Below are positions 1-8,144 of a stretch of 32,564 bases of DNA, one piece after another. Below the pieces are notes generated by a model that had not been told where the DNA came from, searched no databases, and was given only the letters and a program-made list of their open reading frames with translations. This stretch comes from Omnitrophica WOR_2 bacterium RIFOXYA2_FULL_38_17. Lineage in GTDB: Bacteria; Omnitrophota; Gorgyraeia; Zapsychrales; Zapsychraceae. Numbering within the stretch: position 1 is the stretch's first letter; every line of letters starts with the position of its first letter. Position numbers and translations under genes: made by a program. The stretch is from the NCBI GenBank assembly GCA_001805965.1, contig MHHG01000051.1, positions 1-32,564 of the forward strand, written 5' to 3'.

Positions 1-483
1 CCCTGCCTTAGCAGCTTTATGAACAGCCTTGATCATTTCTTCAGCACTTGAAGATTTACCGCATCGGTCCAATATTTCCTGACAGCCGCTTTCTAGGCCC
101 ATGTATATAAGCCTTAATTTATGATCATAAAGCTCAGCTAATTCCTGATCAGATTTTCGTATAATATTGCTTCCGTTTGCATAGCTTGAAATACGCGAAA
201 GCATCGGAAAGGATTGTTCCAATTTCTCCAGAACTGGAACCAGCCTATTGTTGCTTATAACAAGGGCATCTCCATCCATAAGAAATACACGCCGCGTATC
301 TTTATACCAGCGCGAATGATCATTAATATCATCGACAATTTCCTTCTGATCTTTTATTCGGAAGGTTTTATTCTTATAAGCGCCACAAAAACTACAGCTA
401 TCAGCCGAACATCCAATAGTAACCTGCAAAAGAAAGCTCTCAGCTTCCGAGGGAGGTCTTATAACAGGTTCTATGATAGCCAT
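1..483 (-). CDS. Radical SAM protein, 5' part (runs off window)
   Basis: An open frame of 161 codons begins at ATG 483-481 and is still open at base 1, so only the N-terminal part is present. The translation carries a radical SAM iron-sulfur motif TIGCSADSCSFCGAYK with Cys 25, 30 and 33, a CX4CX2C spacing rather than the usual CX3CX2C. A later MGLESGCQEILDRCG segment matches the GxE-type strand seen in radical SAM barrels. CX4CX2C proteins of this sort (known members begin with a TxGCSxxxCxFC stretch) are widespread and mostly uncharacterised, so no substrate is assigned. The short distance from the start codon to the cluster (24 residues) means there is no N-terminal B12-binding domain. A palindromic repeat and tRNA-Ala lie upstream. 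Confidence 0.85.
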   Translation of the reverse strand, partial: MAIIEPVIRPPSEAESFLLQVTIGCSADSCSFCGAYKNKTFRIKDQKEIVDDINDHSRWYKDTRRVFLMDGDALVISNNRLVPVLEKLEQSFPMLSRISSYANGSNIIRKSDQELAELYDHKLRLIYMGLESGCQEILDRCGKSSSAEEMIKAVHKAAKAG

Positions 484-507
484 TAGAATTTCTCCGAAAA
501 CAAAGGA

Positions 508-572
508 GGGGACAGTCCCCATTTGGGGACACCTCTTATAAGTTGCTCTGTCCCTAAATGGGGACTGTCCCC
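508..572. repeat. Full copy of GGGGACTGTCCCC palindromic repeat
   Basis: The left arm GGGGACAGTCCCCATTT continues into GGGGACA, and the right arm TGTCCC-TAAAT continues into GGGGACTGTCCCC, with about 18 bases between the arms. Each outer 13-mer is itself nearly palindromic, and the two halves are inverted copies of each other, so the whole could form a cruciform or a long RNA hairpin. The same sequence recurs, whole or as a half, at 1664-1701, 27609-27670, 28628-28652 and 30563-30579. It lies between tRNA-Ala and the radical SAM gene. Confidence 0.9.
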
Positions 573-580
573 TTTATTAA

Positions 581-653
581 TGGACCGAGGGGGAGTCGAA
601 CCCCCGACCTCCTGATTGCGAACCAGGCGTTCTCCCAACTGAACTATCGGCCC
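581..653 (-). tRNA. tRNA-Ala (anticodon CGC)
   Basis: Read on the minus strand, a 73-nt cloverleaf is complete. The acceptor GGGCCGA pairs with TCGGTCC, there is a D arm with AGTTGGGA, the anticodon stem CCTGG/TCAGG encloses the loop TTCGCAA (anticodon CGC), and the T arm is GGGGG-TTCGACT-CCCCC. Position 3 pairs with position 70 as G-U, the classic alanine identity element, and the discriminator is A73. The terminal CCA is not encoded (ATT follows). Confidence 0.96.
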
Positions 654-696
654 ATAAATATTAAATACTATTTAAAATCTCTCCGGGAAAGAAGCA

Positions 697-1437
697 TTAT
701 CCTTCTTTCTTTTCTTTAACAGGAACAACATTTCCACCAACACCAATAACTAGAGTATTGCCTGTTGATTGCAATGCCCGCAACTGCATCAACACAGGAT
801 TATCCTCAAGGACCTTAGAAGCATTAGCGAGGTTCCTTAAAGCTGCACTCTCTCCCCTTGCACGCTCCAAGGCTGCCAGCCCTTCCTTCTGGGCTTCAAC
901 TACTTTTGCAAATATCTTTTTAAGCTCGCCGGGGAACATAATGTCTTTTATCCCGATCAGCTTAATTTTAATACCAAGATCCCCCACTTTGCTTACGGTC
1001 AGCTCCATGAGCTTTTGATTCAAGGCAACTCTTTGCTCCAGAATTTCATCGATTTTCATCGAGCCGATAATGTCTCGTATTGCAAGCTGAACAATTGCAT
1101 AGAAAGCATCAGAATAATTTTCGATCTTGTTCACAGCCAGATTGGGATCAGTTATCTCATAACATGCTGTAACGCTCACTTTCAATGTAACATTATCAGA
1201 ACTTAAAACTTCTTGCCCTGGTACTGAAATAAATTTTGGACGAATATCAATTTTATTGATCGTTGTGCTTCTTGAAAAAACCCAATACTTGCCTGCTTTC
1301 AATACACAAACAAACTTCCCTTTGCGATATTTAAGCCCTCTTTGAAATTCATAAATTATTATCGTATATTTAGATAGAACATACAAAATCCCGATCCACG
1401 CGACTATGCTCCCTATAAATAATTTTAATATGGGCAC
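697..1437 (-). CDS. Slipin / stomatin-like SPFH (band 7) membrane protein
   Basis: The product is about 246 aa: one N-terminal membrane segment (roughly residues 4-25, rich in Ile, Leu and Val), then an SPFH/band 7 domain running from TIIIYEFQRGLKYRKGKF to about residue 180. A charged helical stretch follows (VVEAQKEGLAALERARGESAALRNLANA) and a Gly/Val tail. This order is that of slipins, which oligomerise on the inner membrane; no NfeD-type protease partner is next to it. I place the start at GTG 1437-1435 because AAAGGAG lies 8 bases upstream; an in-frame TTG at 1455 would put that ribosome site inside the gene. An 8-bp hairpin (687-709) overlaps the stop codon but has no T-run after it. 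Confidence 0.85.
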   Translation of the reverse strand: MPILKLFIGSIVAWIGILYVLSKYTIIIYEFQRGLKYRKGKFVCVLKAGKYWVFSRSTTINKIDIRPKFISVPGQEVLSSDNVTLKVSVTACYEITDPNLAVNKIENYSDAFYAIVQLAIRDIIGSMKIDEILEQRVALNQKLMELTVSKVGDLGIKIKLIGIKDIMFPGELKKIFAKVVEAQKEGLAALERARGESAALRNLANASKVLEDNPVLMQLRALQSTGNTLVIGVGGNVVPVKEKKEG

Positions 1438-1459
1438 GGCATTATCTCCTTTCAAAATG

Positions 1460-1624
1460 GTCCTGCCTTAAGAAAACAGCATGATCGCAGCGGAGGTTTT
1501 TCACCTGCAAAGCTGCTTTCCTGAGCAGCAGTCTTCTTAAGACAGGACATTGGGGATTCGAACCCCGGGTTTTACCATAGTGTGATGGCGATTCGTAAAA
1601 TGATATGGCAGATACCATTTCATT
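1460..1624 (-). other. Highly structured leader upstream of slipin, possible ncRNA or regulatory RNA
   Basis: Arms 1460-1474 and 1534-1548 pair over 15 bases with one G-U in the minus-strand RNA. They enclose a second perfect 6-bp hairpin (GCTGCT...AGCAGC) and an AGGT-GAAAA-ACCT hairpin. On the 5' side (RNA sense) lies GGGGTTCGAATCCCC (1552-1566), which looks like a tRNA T arm, preceded by a hairpin with arms 1570-1578 and 1585-1600, and another at 1599-1624 (9 bp with one T-T mismatch). No cloverleaf could be built because no acceptor partner exists. The element ends just before the slipin ribosome site. Confidence 0.5.
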
Positions 1625-1663
1625 ACGCTGCCGGCTCACAGATCATTAAAGAAGGTGCTACAT

Positions 1664-1701
1664 TTTATAAGTTGCTCTGTCCCTTTTTGGGGACTGTCCC
1701 C
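1664..1701. repeat. Half copy of GGGGACTGTCCCC repeat
   Basis: TATAAGTTGCTCTGTCCC followed by TTTTT and GGGGACTGTCCCC matches the right half of the copy at 508-572, including the internal spacer TTATAAGTTGCTC. The left half is missing. A degraded stretch (GGAGACATGCCCC, 1728-1740) on the other side could be a decayed partner arm. It lies just beyond the stop codon of phoU1. Confidence 0.8.
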
Positions 1702-1747
1702 TTCACTAATCTCTTTTTCTCAAAAAAGGAGACATGCCCCTTTCTCT

Positions 1748-2425
1748 TTAATCCTGATTATCAAGCATCTCAGGATGGTGTTTTACAACTTTAGCCTGGA
1801 CCATATAGATAACATCTTCAGCTATATTTGTCGCATGGTCGCAAATCCTCTCAAGTTGACGGGCAATCAAAAGCAGCGGAACTCCCCGTGTAACAGTCTC
1901 GGCATCTTTGCTCATGTAATCATTTACAAGCTCTTTCTGTATCAGGTTCCTCAGCTTATCGGCTTCTGAATCAGAAAAGATCACTTTCCTTGCTAACTTT
2001 TCATCAGAATTAAGAAAAGCATCAATAACATCTTTCACCATTTTCCTTGCGATCTCAGTTAATTTTGGAATATCGATCAAAGGCTTCAATATCGGCTTAT
2101 CCACAATTTCAAGTACTCTCTGCGATATATTAACGGCCAGATCAGCAATTCTTTCCAGCTCAGCATTGATCTTCATGCCGGTTGTTATAAAGCGAAGGTC
2201 GCGCGCCATTGGCTGATAGCGTGCTATCAAATCGATACACTTCTCATCTACTGCCAGCTCCAGCGTGTCGACAACAGCATCATTATCAATGATCTTTTTC
2301 GCTGATTCTGCGTCCCTGTTCTTTAAAGCCTCAATAGATTTATAGATAGCCTCTTCAGCTAAAGCGCTCATCTTCAGGATATCTTTATTCAAATCTTTTA
2401 GCTCTTGATCAAAATGTCTTTGCAT
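1748..2425 (-). CDS. phoU: PhoU phosphate-signalling regulator, copy 1
   Basis: This 225-aa protein has two tandem PhoU helical domains, each with the E/DxxxD-type metal-binding face (ELERIADLAVNI in the first, QLERICDHATNIAED in the second). PhoU couples the state of the Pst transporter to the PhoR kinase and damps phosphate uptake. It is the last gene of the pstS1 operon, 17 bp after pstB2, with a good GGAGG ribosome site. It is very similar to the second PhoU at 6694-7368. The C-terminal two thirds are close to identical in protein sequence while the codons have diverged, and the first 75 residues differ far more. Confidence 0.95.
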   Translation of the reverse strand: MQRHFDQELKDLNKDILKMSALAEEAIYKSIEALKNRDAESAKKIIDNDAVVDTLELAVDEKCIDLIARYQPMARDLRFITTGMKINAELERIADLAVNISQRVLEIVDKPILKPLIDIPKLTEIARKMVKDVIDAFLNSDEKLARKVIFSDSEADKLRNLIQKELVNDYMSKDAETVTRGVPLLLIARQLERICDHATNIAEDVIYMVQAKVVKHHPEMLDNQD

Positions 2426-2442
2426 TTTAAACCTCCGATGTT

Positions 2443-3198
2443 TTATCCATACCTTCCGGTAATGTAATCTTCCGTACGCTTATCTTTTGGCGCAGTGAAA
2501 ATGTTATGTGTTTGTCCAAATTCTATCAGTTCCCCTAAAAGCATAAAGCCTGTATCATCTGAAACGCGTGCCGCCTGCTGCATGTTATGAGTTACAATGA
2601 TTATAGTATATTTATTTTTTAGTTCACGCATTAATTCCTCAACTCTTGAAGTTGATTGCGGATCTAAGGTGGAACAGGGCTCATCCATCAATAACACATC
2701 GGGCTTAACCGCGATCAGCCTGGCTATACAAAGCCTTTGTTTCTGTTCCAGCGACAATCGGAGAGCCGGCTCCTTAAGCCTGTCTTTTAGTTCATCCCAC
2801 AAAAGAACATCCTTTAAGCTTCTCTCGACAATTTCATCCAAGCTCTCTTTGGACACATGATCAACGTGGATCTTCTCTCCAAAAACAATATTTTCATAGA
2901 TCGACAAAGGAAACGGATTTGGCCGCTGGAACACCATGCCGACCTTTTTACGCAAGACAACCAAGTCCGTCTTTGAATCTAAAATATTTTCATTATCAAT
3001 TACAACTTCTCCTTCTGTACGTATACCTTCTATCAGATCATTCATGCGGTTGAAAACACGGAGCAACGTTGATTTGCCGCATCCTGACGGCCCGATTATA
3101 GCCGTAATTCTATTTGCAGTAAAAGCAGAATTAACGCTTTTCAGAGCCTGAAATTTTCCATACCAAAGTTTTAAATTTTTAGTTTCTATTTTTTTCAT
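2443..3198 (-). CDS. pstB: PstB2: phosphate ABC transporter ATPase with degenerate signature motif
   Basis: A 251-aa ABC ATPase of the PstB family. Walker [10 protein letters not shown] (36-44), Q-loop VFQRPNPFP (Gln 91), Walker B LLMDEP (Glu 173), D-loop STLDP and H-loop VTHNMQQ (His 204) are all intact. The ABC signature, LSGGQQQR in PstB proteins, reads LSLEQKQR (148-155), so both glycines that contact the nucleotide of the partner subunit are lost. The start codon overlaps the pstB1 stop by one base (TAATG), implying translational coupling. Together with the complementary defects of PstB1 this suggests that the two form a heterodimer. A sequencing error is unlikely because the frame and the surrounding motif are intact. 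Confidence 0.93.
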   Translation of the reverse strand: MKKIETKNLKLWYGKFQALKSVNSAFTANRITAIIGPSGCGKSTLLRVFNRMNDLIEGIRTEGEVVIDNENILDSKTDLVVLRKKVGMVFQRPNPFPLSIYENIVFGEKIHVDHVSKESLDEIVERSLKDVLLWDELKDRLKEPALRLSLEQKQRLCIARLIAVKPDVLLMDEPCSTLDPQSTSRVEELMRELKNKYTIIIVTHNMQQAARVSDDTGFMLLGELIEFGQTHNIFTAPKDKRTEDYITGRYG

Positions 3199-3947
3199 TA
3201 TCCAAACTTCCCGCTGATATAACCATCCGTACGTTTGTCTTTTGGTGCTGTAAATATATTTTCTGTTTTGTTTAGTTCGATCAGCTCTCCATTTAAAAAG
3301 AAAGCGGTCCGGTCTCCGACACGTGCCGCCTGCTTAACATTATTGGTCACTAAAACTATTGTATAGTTCTGTTTCAAGATAACCATAGCTTCCTCTACTT
3401 TTGCCGTAGAAATAGGATCAAGCCCAGAGCAAGGCTCATCAAACAATATAACCTCCGGCTCCACAGCAAGCGTTCTGGCTATGCAGAGACGCTGTTGCTG
3501 CCCACCCGACAATTTAAAGGCTGACTCGTTCAATCTATCTTTAACTTCGTCCCACAAATAAGCCTCTTGGAGAGATTTTTCTACAATATCCTTTAAAGAT
3601 TGTTTTTTTACTTTGCCATGCATCCTAACACCATATGCCACATTATCAAAAATTGACAAAGGAAGCGCTAATGGCAATGCAAACACCATTCCCACCCTCT
3701 TTCGAAGTAATTCTACTTCAATATTTTTTATATCTTCTTCTTCAAATTTTACATTACCTTCCATCTTGCAATTATGGTTAAGGTCATTTAAGCGGTTCAA
3801 CATTCTCAAGAAAGTTGTCTTGCCGCTGTTCGAAGGCCCTATTATGCTTAAGATTTCATTAACATAGATATCCATGCTCACATCTTTTAATGCATGCGCA
3901 GAACCAAACCAAATGTTAAGGTCTTTTATAGTAAATATTTTTACCAT
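3198..3947 (-). CDS. pstB: PstB1: phosphate ABC transporter ATPase lacking Q-loop Gln and H-loop His
   Basis: A 249-aa PstB paralogue. Walker A is GPSNSGKT (37-44), the signature LSGGQQQR (146-153) is perfect, and Walker B VILFDEP keeps the catalytic Glu 171. The Q-loop reads VFALPLALP instead of VFQ(K/R)PNPFP, replacing Gln 90 by Ala and losing the family's PNPFP. The switch reads VTNNVKQ, with Asn 202 in place of the H-loop His. Its own ATP site should therefore be poorly hydrolytic, while its signature can still complete the site of PstB2. It overlaps the end of pstA1 by 7 bp and the start of pstB2 by 1 bp. Tandem pstB1/pstB2 genes are known, for example in streptococci; I do not know of this motif split there. 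Confidence 0.93.
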   Translation of the reverse strand: MVKIFTIKDLNIWFGSAHALKDVSMDIYVNEILSIIGPSNSGKTTFLRMLNRLNDLNHNCKMEGNVKFEEEDIKNIEVELLRKRVGMVFALPLALPLSIFDNVAYGVRMHGKVKKQSLKDIVEKSLQEAYLWDEVKDRLNESAFKLSGGQQQRLCIARTLAVEPEVILFDEPCSGLDPISTAKVEEAMVILKQNYTIVLVTNNVKQAARVGDRTAFFLNGELIELNKTENIFTAPKDKRTDGYISGKFG

Positions 3948-4789
3948 TTTTTTCTTCTTCTAAATTGATAGCGGATAATGATAGCTACTAAATTCATAAA
4001 TAAAACCAATGCCAATAGGACAAGCGCTGTTCCATACCTGATCTTCTCGTCAACATTAGGGACCTGAGTTGATATAACATATAGATGATACGGCAATGCC
4101 ATTGCCTGATCAAATATAGATTTCGGTAAACGCGGCAAATAAAAAGCAGCTACAGTAAAAAGTATAGGTGCAGTTTCACCTGCCGCTCTTCCTAAGCCTA
4201 AAATAGTTCCTGTCAATATGCCTGGTATTGCATTAGGAAGGACAATGTGCCTTATGGTCTGCCACTTGCTTACGCCTAAAGATAAACTGACTTCACGAAA
4301 AGAATCCGGAACGCTCTCCAATGCCTCACGGGATGTTGTGATAATAACAGGAAGTATCATAATTCCTAAGGTAAGCGAGCCTGCAAGTATTGAGGCCCCG
4401 AATTTAAAGAACACGACAAAAAGAGCCAGGCCAAACAGTCCATACACTACCGACGGTACACCTGACAAATTAATAATAGCCAGTCTTATAATACGGTTAA
4501 GGACATTCTCTTTCGAGTATTCACTTAAATAGATGGCTGCAAGAAGCCCTATTGGTAAAGCAAAAATGATCGCGCCTGCAACTAAGTACAGCGTTCCAAT
4601 GATCGCCGGGAATATACCGCCTGAACGCATACCCTGCCTTGGAATATCTGAAAGAAACTGCCAGTTAATTGCTGGGAATCCTTTGAAAATAATAACAATA
4701 ACTATTAACCCGACTGGAACAACAATTAAAAGGGTAGCTAGGAATAAAAGTGAAAAAGCAATTTTTTGTGTTCTATAAGGATTTCTCAT
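3941..4789 (-). CDS. pstA: PstA1, phosphate ABC transporter permease
   Basis: A 282-aa inner-membrane permease with about six hydrophobic segments. The N-terminal segment LLFLATLLIVVPVGLIVIVI is followed by the PstA-typical TLYLVAGAIIFALPIGLLAAIYLSEY region (read as two adjoining pieces) and an EAA loop with SLSLGVSKWQTIRHIVLPNA. The conserved GRAAGETAPILFT and MALPYHLY segments identify PstA rather than PstC. It pairs with PstC1 to form the phosphate channel. The start codon overlaps the pstC1 stop (TAATG) and the end overlaps pstB1, so the genes are tightly coupled. Confidence 0.95.
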   Translation of the reverse strand: MRNPYRTQKIAFSLLFLATLLIVVPVGLIVIVIIFKGFPAINWQFLSDIPRQGMRSGGIFPAIIGTLYLVAGAIIFALPIGLLAAIYLSEYSKENVLNRIIRLAIINLSGVPSVVYGLFGLALFVVFFKFGASILAGSLTLGIMILPVIITTSREALESVPDSFREVSLSLGVSKWQTIRHIVLPNAIPGILTGTILGLGRAAGETAPILFTVAAFYLPRLPKSIFDQAMALPYHLYVISTQVPNVDEKIRYGTALVLLALVLFMNLVAIIIRYQFRRRKKW

Positions 4790-5652
4790 TATTGCTTTCT
4801 GTGTAAGAACAGATCAGCGGTTACATTTATTGCAAAACTAATAATAAACAAGACTATACCTATAGCAAATAAAGCAAAATAATGCTCGCTTCCAACGACC
4901 GCCTCACCCATCTCAGCAGCGATCGTAGCGGTCAAGGTTCTAATTGGCTCTAAAATAGTATTTGGCATGACAGCAGCATTACCTGTGATCATCATTACTG
5001 CCATAGTCTCGCCAATAACTCTGCCGATACCAAGCATGATTGCCGCAAGTAAACCGCTTGATGCCGCCGGAAGCATTACCCGCCATATCGTTTGCCAGTG
5101 TGTCGCCCCTAATGCAAGCGCGCCTTCCTTATATGTCTTTGGGACCGAATATAAGGCGTCCTCCGCAATTGAAACTATCGTAGGCATAGCCATAAACGCC
5201 AACATTATTGAACCGGATAAAGCAGTTAATCCTGTCGGCAAGTGAAAGCAATTCTTCACAAAAGGAACAAGCGTTATCATCCCGATAAAACCTAAAACAA
5301 CGCTTGGAATAGCTGCTAGCAATTCAATCCCTGCCTTGAGGACCTCTTTGATACGTGCTGGAGCTATTTCTGCAATATAAATGGCACATCCAATGCCTAT
5401 AGGAATGGAAATGACCGCTGCGCCAAGAGTTACTAATAGAGAGCCAAGAATTAAGGGCAGTATCCCTAATTGTGCCGGATCAGAGATCGGATACCAACTT
5501 TTACCGAATAGAAAATCAAGTGGAGTTACAATATTGAAGACTGAAAGGCCTTCCTTAAGCAGGAAAAGAAAGATCAAACCCACAAAAAATATTGAGGCAA
5601 GGCCGCAAATTAATATGAGTTTCTCAATTATAAATTCTTTAACTTTACGCAT
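4789..5652 (-). CDS. pstC: PstC1, phosphate ABC transporter permease
   Basis: A 287-aa permease with six predicted membrane segments. The PstC hallmarks are LLAAIPSVVLGFIG, the EAA-type loop GALALGATHWQTIWRVMLPA, and GRVIGETMAVMMITGN. A short loop between segments 1 and 2 contains FLFGKSWYP, the typical PstC FL-G--W-P motif that precedes the second segment. It lies between pstS1 (40 bp upstream) and pstA1 (1-bp overlap). It is shorter at the N-terminus than its paralogue PstC2, starting about 15 residues before the first membrane segment. Confidence 0.95.
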   Translation of the reverse strand: MRKVKEFIIEKLILICGLASIFFVGLIFLFLLKEGLSVFNIVTPLDFLFGKSWYPISDPAQLGILPLILGSLLVTLGAAVISIPIGIGCAIYIAEIAPARIKEVLKAGIELLAAIPSVVLGFIGMITLVPFVKNCFHLPTGLTALSGSIMLAFMAMPTIVSIAEDALYSVPKTYKEGALALGATHWQTIWRVMLPAASSGLLAAIMLGIGRVIGETMAVMMITGNAAVMPNTILEPIRTLTATIAAEMGEAVVGSEHYFALFAIGIVLFIISFAINVTADLFLHRKQ

Positions 5653-5692
5653 TGTTTGGAACTATCAACATTATTATGTTAAAACTTGGACT

Positions 5693-6553
5693 TTATTTGA
5701 AAACCGGCACAAAATCAGTAGCCAAAACAATATCCTGTCCTTCTTTAGATAAAGCAAAATCTATGATTTTCTTTACCATTCCCTGCGGCTGGCCATTTGT
5801 ATATAGAAATAATGGCCTTGATACTGGGTATGTACCATTAACAACATTATCTATTGTCGGTTCAACATATTCTGATTTTTCATTTATAGCTATTGCGATC
5901 GGTTTTTGTTTCGCTGAAATATAACCCATGCCATAATAACCTATTGCCATAGAATTACCTGCCACCTCATCAGCTATTGCCTGGGAAGATGAAAGAAGCA
6001 GAGCTCTCGGGGCAAATTCTTCCTTGCTGTTAGTATCATTCTTTCTTAATATATGCTCTTTGAAATAAACATGCGTTCCAGAATTAACTTCACGTGAAAG
6101 AATAACTATCTTCTCGTTCTTTCCTCCAAGCTCACTCCAGTTGACGATCTTTCCTGTAAATATTCCTGCTATCTGGTCGATTGTTAGCTTACCAACCGGA
6201 TTATCTGGATTTACAACAACTGCAAGCCCGTCCATCCCGACTTTTATTTCATTAGGATTTATACCCTTCTTATTTGCAAGAGCTATCTCTTTTTCCTTAA
6301 TGTTCCTTGAAGCCATAGCAATATCACAAGTGCCGCTTATCAGGCTGGATAGACCTGTACCTGTGCCCCCGCCAGTGACTGCGACAAAATCATTGGGATT
6401 TTTTATCATGAATTCTTCAGCCCACGATTGAACCAAATTAACCATAGTATCCGAGCCTTTGACCTGGACCATATTCTCTGCAAAGCTGAGCCTTAAGGAA
6501 AAGGTCAAAACTGCAATAACCAAAAACGCTACATTTTTAAAATGTTTTTTCAT
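5693..6553 (-). CDS. pstS: PstS1, periplasmic phosphate-binding protein
   Basis: A 286-aa substrate-binding protein. A Sec signal peptide (MKKHFKNVAFLVIAVLTFSL then RLSFA) is followed by VQVKGSDTMVNLVQSWAEEF, the start of the PstS fold. The phosphate-contacting loops GSDT, TGGGTGTG and SREVNSGTH are visible. It has no lipobox Cys, so it should be soluble in the periplasm. AAGGAG sits 8 bases before the ATG. It is the first gene of the pstS1-pstC1-pstA1-pstB1-pstB2-phoU1 operon and has its own promoter with two PhoB boxes immediately upstream. Confidence 0.96.
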   Translation of the reverse strand: MKKHFKNVAFLVIAVLTFSLRLSFAENMVQVKGSDTMVNLVQSWAEEFMIKNPNDFVAVTGGGTGTGLSSLISGTCDIAMASRNIKEKEIALANKKGINPNEIKVGMDGLAVVVNPDNPVGKLTIDQIAGIFTGKIVNWSELGGKNEKIVILSREVNSGTHVYFKEHILRKNDTNSKEEFAPRALLLSSSQAIADEVAGNSMAIGYYGMGYISAKQKPIAIAINEKSEYVEPTIDNVVNGTYPVSRPLFLYTNGQPQGMVKKIIDFALSKEGQDIVLATDFVPVFK

Positions 6554-6583
6554 AGGTATTATCTCCTTTTTGTTTCACTATTT

Positions 6584-6647
6584 CATTGTGACAATTATGT
6601 AACAATGAAGTTAATTGTAATATTCAATTGTGACAAATATGTGACAA
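6584..6647 (-). promoter_or_regulatory. pstS1 promoter with two PhoB (Pho) boxes
   Basis: On the minus strand, box II (6626-6647) reads TTGTCACATAT then TTGTCACAATT, and box I (6584-6605) reads TTGTTACATAA then TTGTCACAATG. Each box is two direct 11-bp repeats of a TTGTCACA-type half site, the arrangement bound by PhoB. A -10 element TACAAT (6614-6619) begins 6 bp after box II. The start of transcription would fall near 6607, placing box I at the start of the transcript, where it may serve a second promoter or a downstream control site. Confidence 0.85.
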
Positions 6648-6693
6648 AAATGCAATAATTATGAAAATTTTATTAAGTAATTAGGGAGATATG

Positions 6694-7368
6694 TTACGTT
6701 TTATCAAGCATCTCAGGATGATGCTTTACAACCTTAGCTTGGACCATATAAATAACATCTTCAGCTATGTTGGTAGCGTGGTCACAAATTCTTTCAAGTT
6801 GGCGGGCAATCAGAAGCAGTGGGACCCCTCTGGTAACTGTCGAGACATCTTTACTCATGTAATCGTTTATTAGCTCTTTCTGTATCAAATTTCTTAACCT
6901 ATCTGCTTCTGAATCCGAAAGAATAACTTCCTTTGCTAATTTTTCATCAGAATTAACAAAAGCATCAATAACGTCTTTTACCATTTTTCTTGCAATATCA
7001 TTTAATTTTGGAATATCTATTAAAGGCTTCAATATCGGTTTATCAACAATTTCAAGAACACGTTGTGCTATATTAACAGCAAGGTCAGCTATTCTTTCCA
7101 ACTCTGCATTAATTTTCATACCAGTTGTTATGAACCTTAAATCCCGGGCCAAAGGCTGTCTTAATGCCAGAAGGTCAATAGCATTCTCTTCTATTGTTAA
7201 TTCCATCTCATCAATTTCTTGGTCGTTCTTAATCACATACTCTGCCAATTCTTTATCTCTGTTCTTTAGTGCTTCTATGGATCTAAATATTGCTACTTCA
7301 ACAAGCGCCGCCATTTTTAAAATATCTATATTTAATTTTTTCAAGTCATCATCAAAATACCTCTTCAT
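6694..7368 (-). CDS. phoU: PhoU phosphate-signalling regulator, copy 2
   Basis: A 224-aa two-domain PhoU closing the pstS2 operon. Acidic metal-binding motifs ELERIADLAVNIAQR and QLERICDHATNIAED mark the two three-helix domains. AAAGGAG precedes the ATG by 6 bases, and pstB3 ends 17 bp upstream, the same spacing as between pstB2 and phoU1. Compared with PhoU1, residues from RDLRFITTGMKIN to the C-terminus are almost the same, whereas the first 75 residues are only loosely similar. The stop codon lies 46 bp from PhoB box II of the next operon, and no terminator hairpin is visible between them. Confidence 0.95.
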   Translation of the reverse strand: MKRYFDDDLKKLNIDILKMAALVEVAIFRSIEALKNRDKELAEYVIKNDQEIDEMELTIEENAIDLLALRQPLARDLRFITTGMKINAELERIADLAVNIAQRVLEIVDKPILKPLIDIPKLNDIARKMVKDVIDAFVNSDEKLAKEVILSDSEADRLRNLIQKELINDYMSKDVSTVTRGVPLLLIARQLERICDHATNIAEDVIYMVQAKVVKHHPEMLDKT

Positions 7369-7385
7369 TAAGACTCCTTTGCCTT

Positions 7386-8141
7386 TTATCCAAATCTTCC
7401 TGTTATATAATCTTCTGTTATCTTTTTTGATGGTTTAGTGAAAACTTTACTTGTGATGTCATATTCCAACAATTCACCCATCATAAAAAACGCGGTATAA
7501 TCAGAGATCCGAGCTGCTTGCTGCATATTATGGGTAACAATTATGATCGAATATTTTGATTTTAACTCATGTATAAGTTCTTCGATCTTCAGCGTTGCTG
7601 TCGGGTCCAATGCAGATGCTGGCTCATCCATCAATAAAACCTCAGGTTCAACAGCTAATGCTCGTGCAATACAAAGCCTTTGCTGTTGTCCTCCCGACAG
7701 ATCAAAAGCGCTTTTTGATAATCTATCTTTTACTTCATTCCATAAAGCTGCATCTTGCAAACTCTTCTCAACTTTTTGAGCTATATATGATCTATCCTTA
7801 ATCCCGTTTATTTTAAGTCCATAAGCTACATTATCAAATATTGACTTGGGAAAAGGATTGGATTTCTGAAAAACCATACCTATCCTTCTTCTGATCCCAA
7901 CAACATCAATATCTTTATCATAAATATTTTCTCCGTCTATCAGGATATCCCCTTCATGCCTTGCCCCGAATATTACATCGTTCATGCGGTTTATGCTTCG
8001 TAGAAATGTTGACTTCCCGCATCCTGAGGGGCCTATTATCCCTACTACAGTGTTCTTAAATATGTTCATTGAAATATTTTTTAGCGCCATTGTTTCATTG
8101 TAAAAAAAATTAAATTTATCTGCTCTAATCTTAATATCCAT
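7386..8141 (-). CDS. pstB: PstB3, canonical phosphate ABC transporter ATPase
   Basis: A 251-aa PstB with every motif intact: Walker [11 protein letters not shown]-loop [12 protein letters not shown], signature [15 protein letters not shown], Walker B VLLMDEP, D-loop SALDP and H-loop [13 protein letters not shown]. It should work as an ordinary homodimer with PstC2/PstA2. This contrasts with the PstB1/PstB2 pair of the neighbouring operon, where the motifs are shared out between two subunits. The start is 3 bp after the pstA2 stop. Confidence 0.96.
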   Translation of the reverse strand: MDIKIRADKFNFFYNETMALKNISMNIFKNTVVGIIGPSGCGKSTFLRSINRMNDVIFGARHEGDILIDGENIYDKDIDVVGIRRRIGMVFQKSNPFPKSIFDNVAYGLKINGIKDRSYIAQKVEKSLQDAALWNEVKDRLSKSAFDLSGGQQQRLCIARALAVEPEVLLMDEPASALDPTATLKIEELIHELKSKYSIIIVTHNMQQAARISDYTAFFMMGELLEYDITSKVFTKPSKKITEDYITGRFG

Positions 8142-8144
8142 TAT

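Noticed and set aside
687..709. 8-bp hairpin at the slipin stop codon as a terminator
   Set aside because: The stem is AT-rich, includes coding bases, and is followed by CCGGAGAG rather than a T-run.
1552..1566. T-arm-like GGGGTTCGAATCCCC taken as a second tRNA
   Set aside because: No 7-bp acceptor partner for the downstream bases and no canonical anticodon loop with U33 exist upstream; I treat it as part of a structured element instead.
1442..1639. 65-aa ORF across the structured element
   Set aside because: It runs through stems and overlaps the slipin ribosome site, has no family match, and lacks a ribosome site of its own.
2597..5752. Plus-strand ORFs opposite the pst genes
   Set aside because: They are antisense to clearly conserved Pst proteins and show no recognisable family or ribosome sites.
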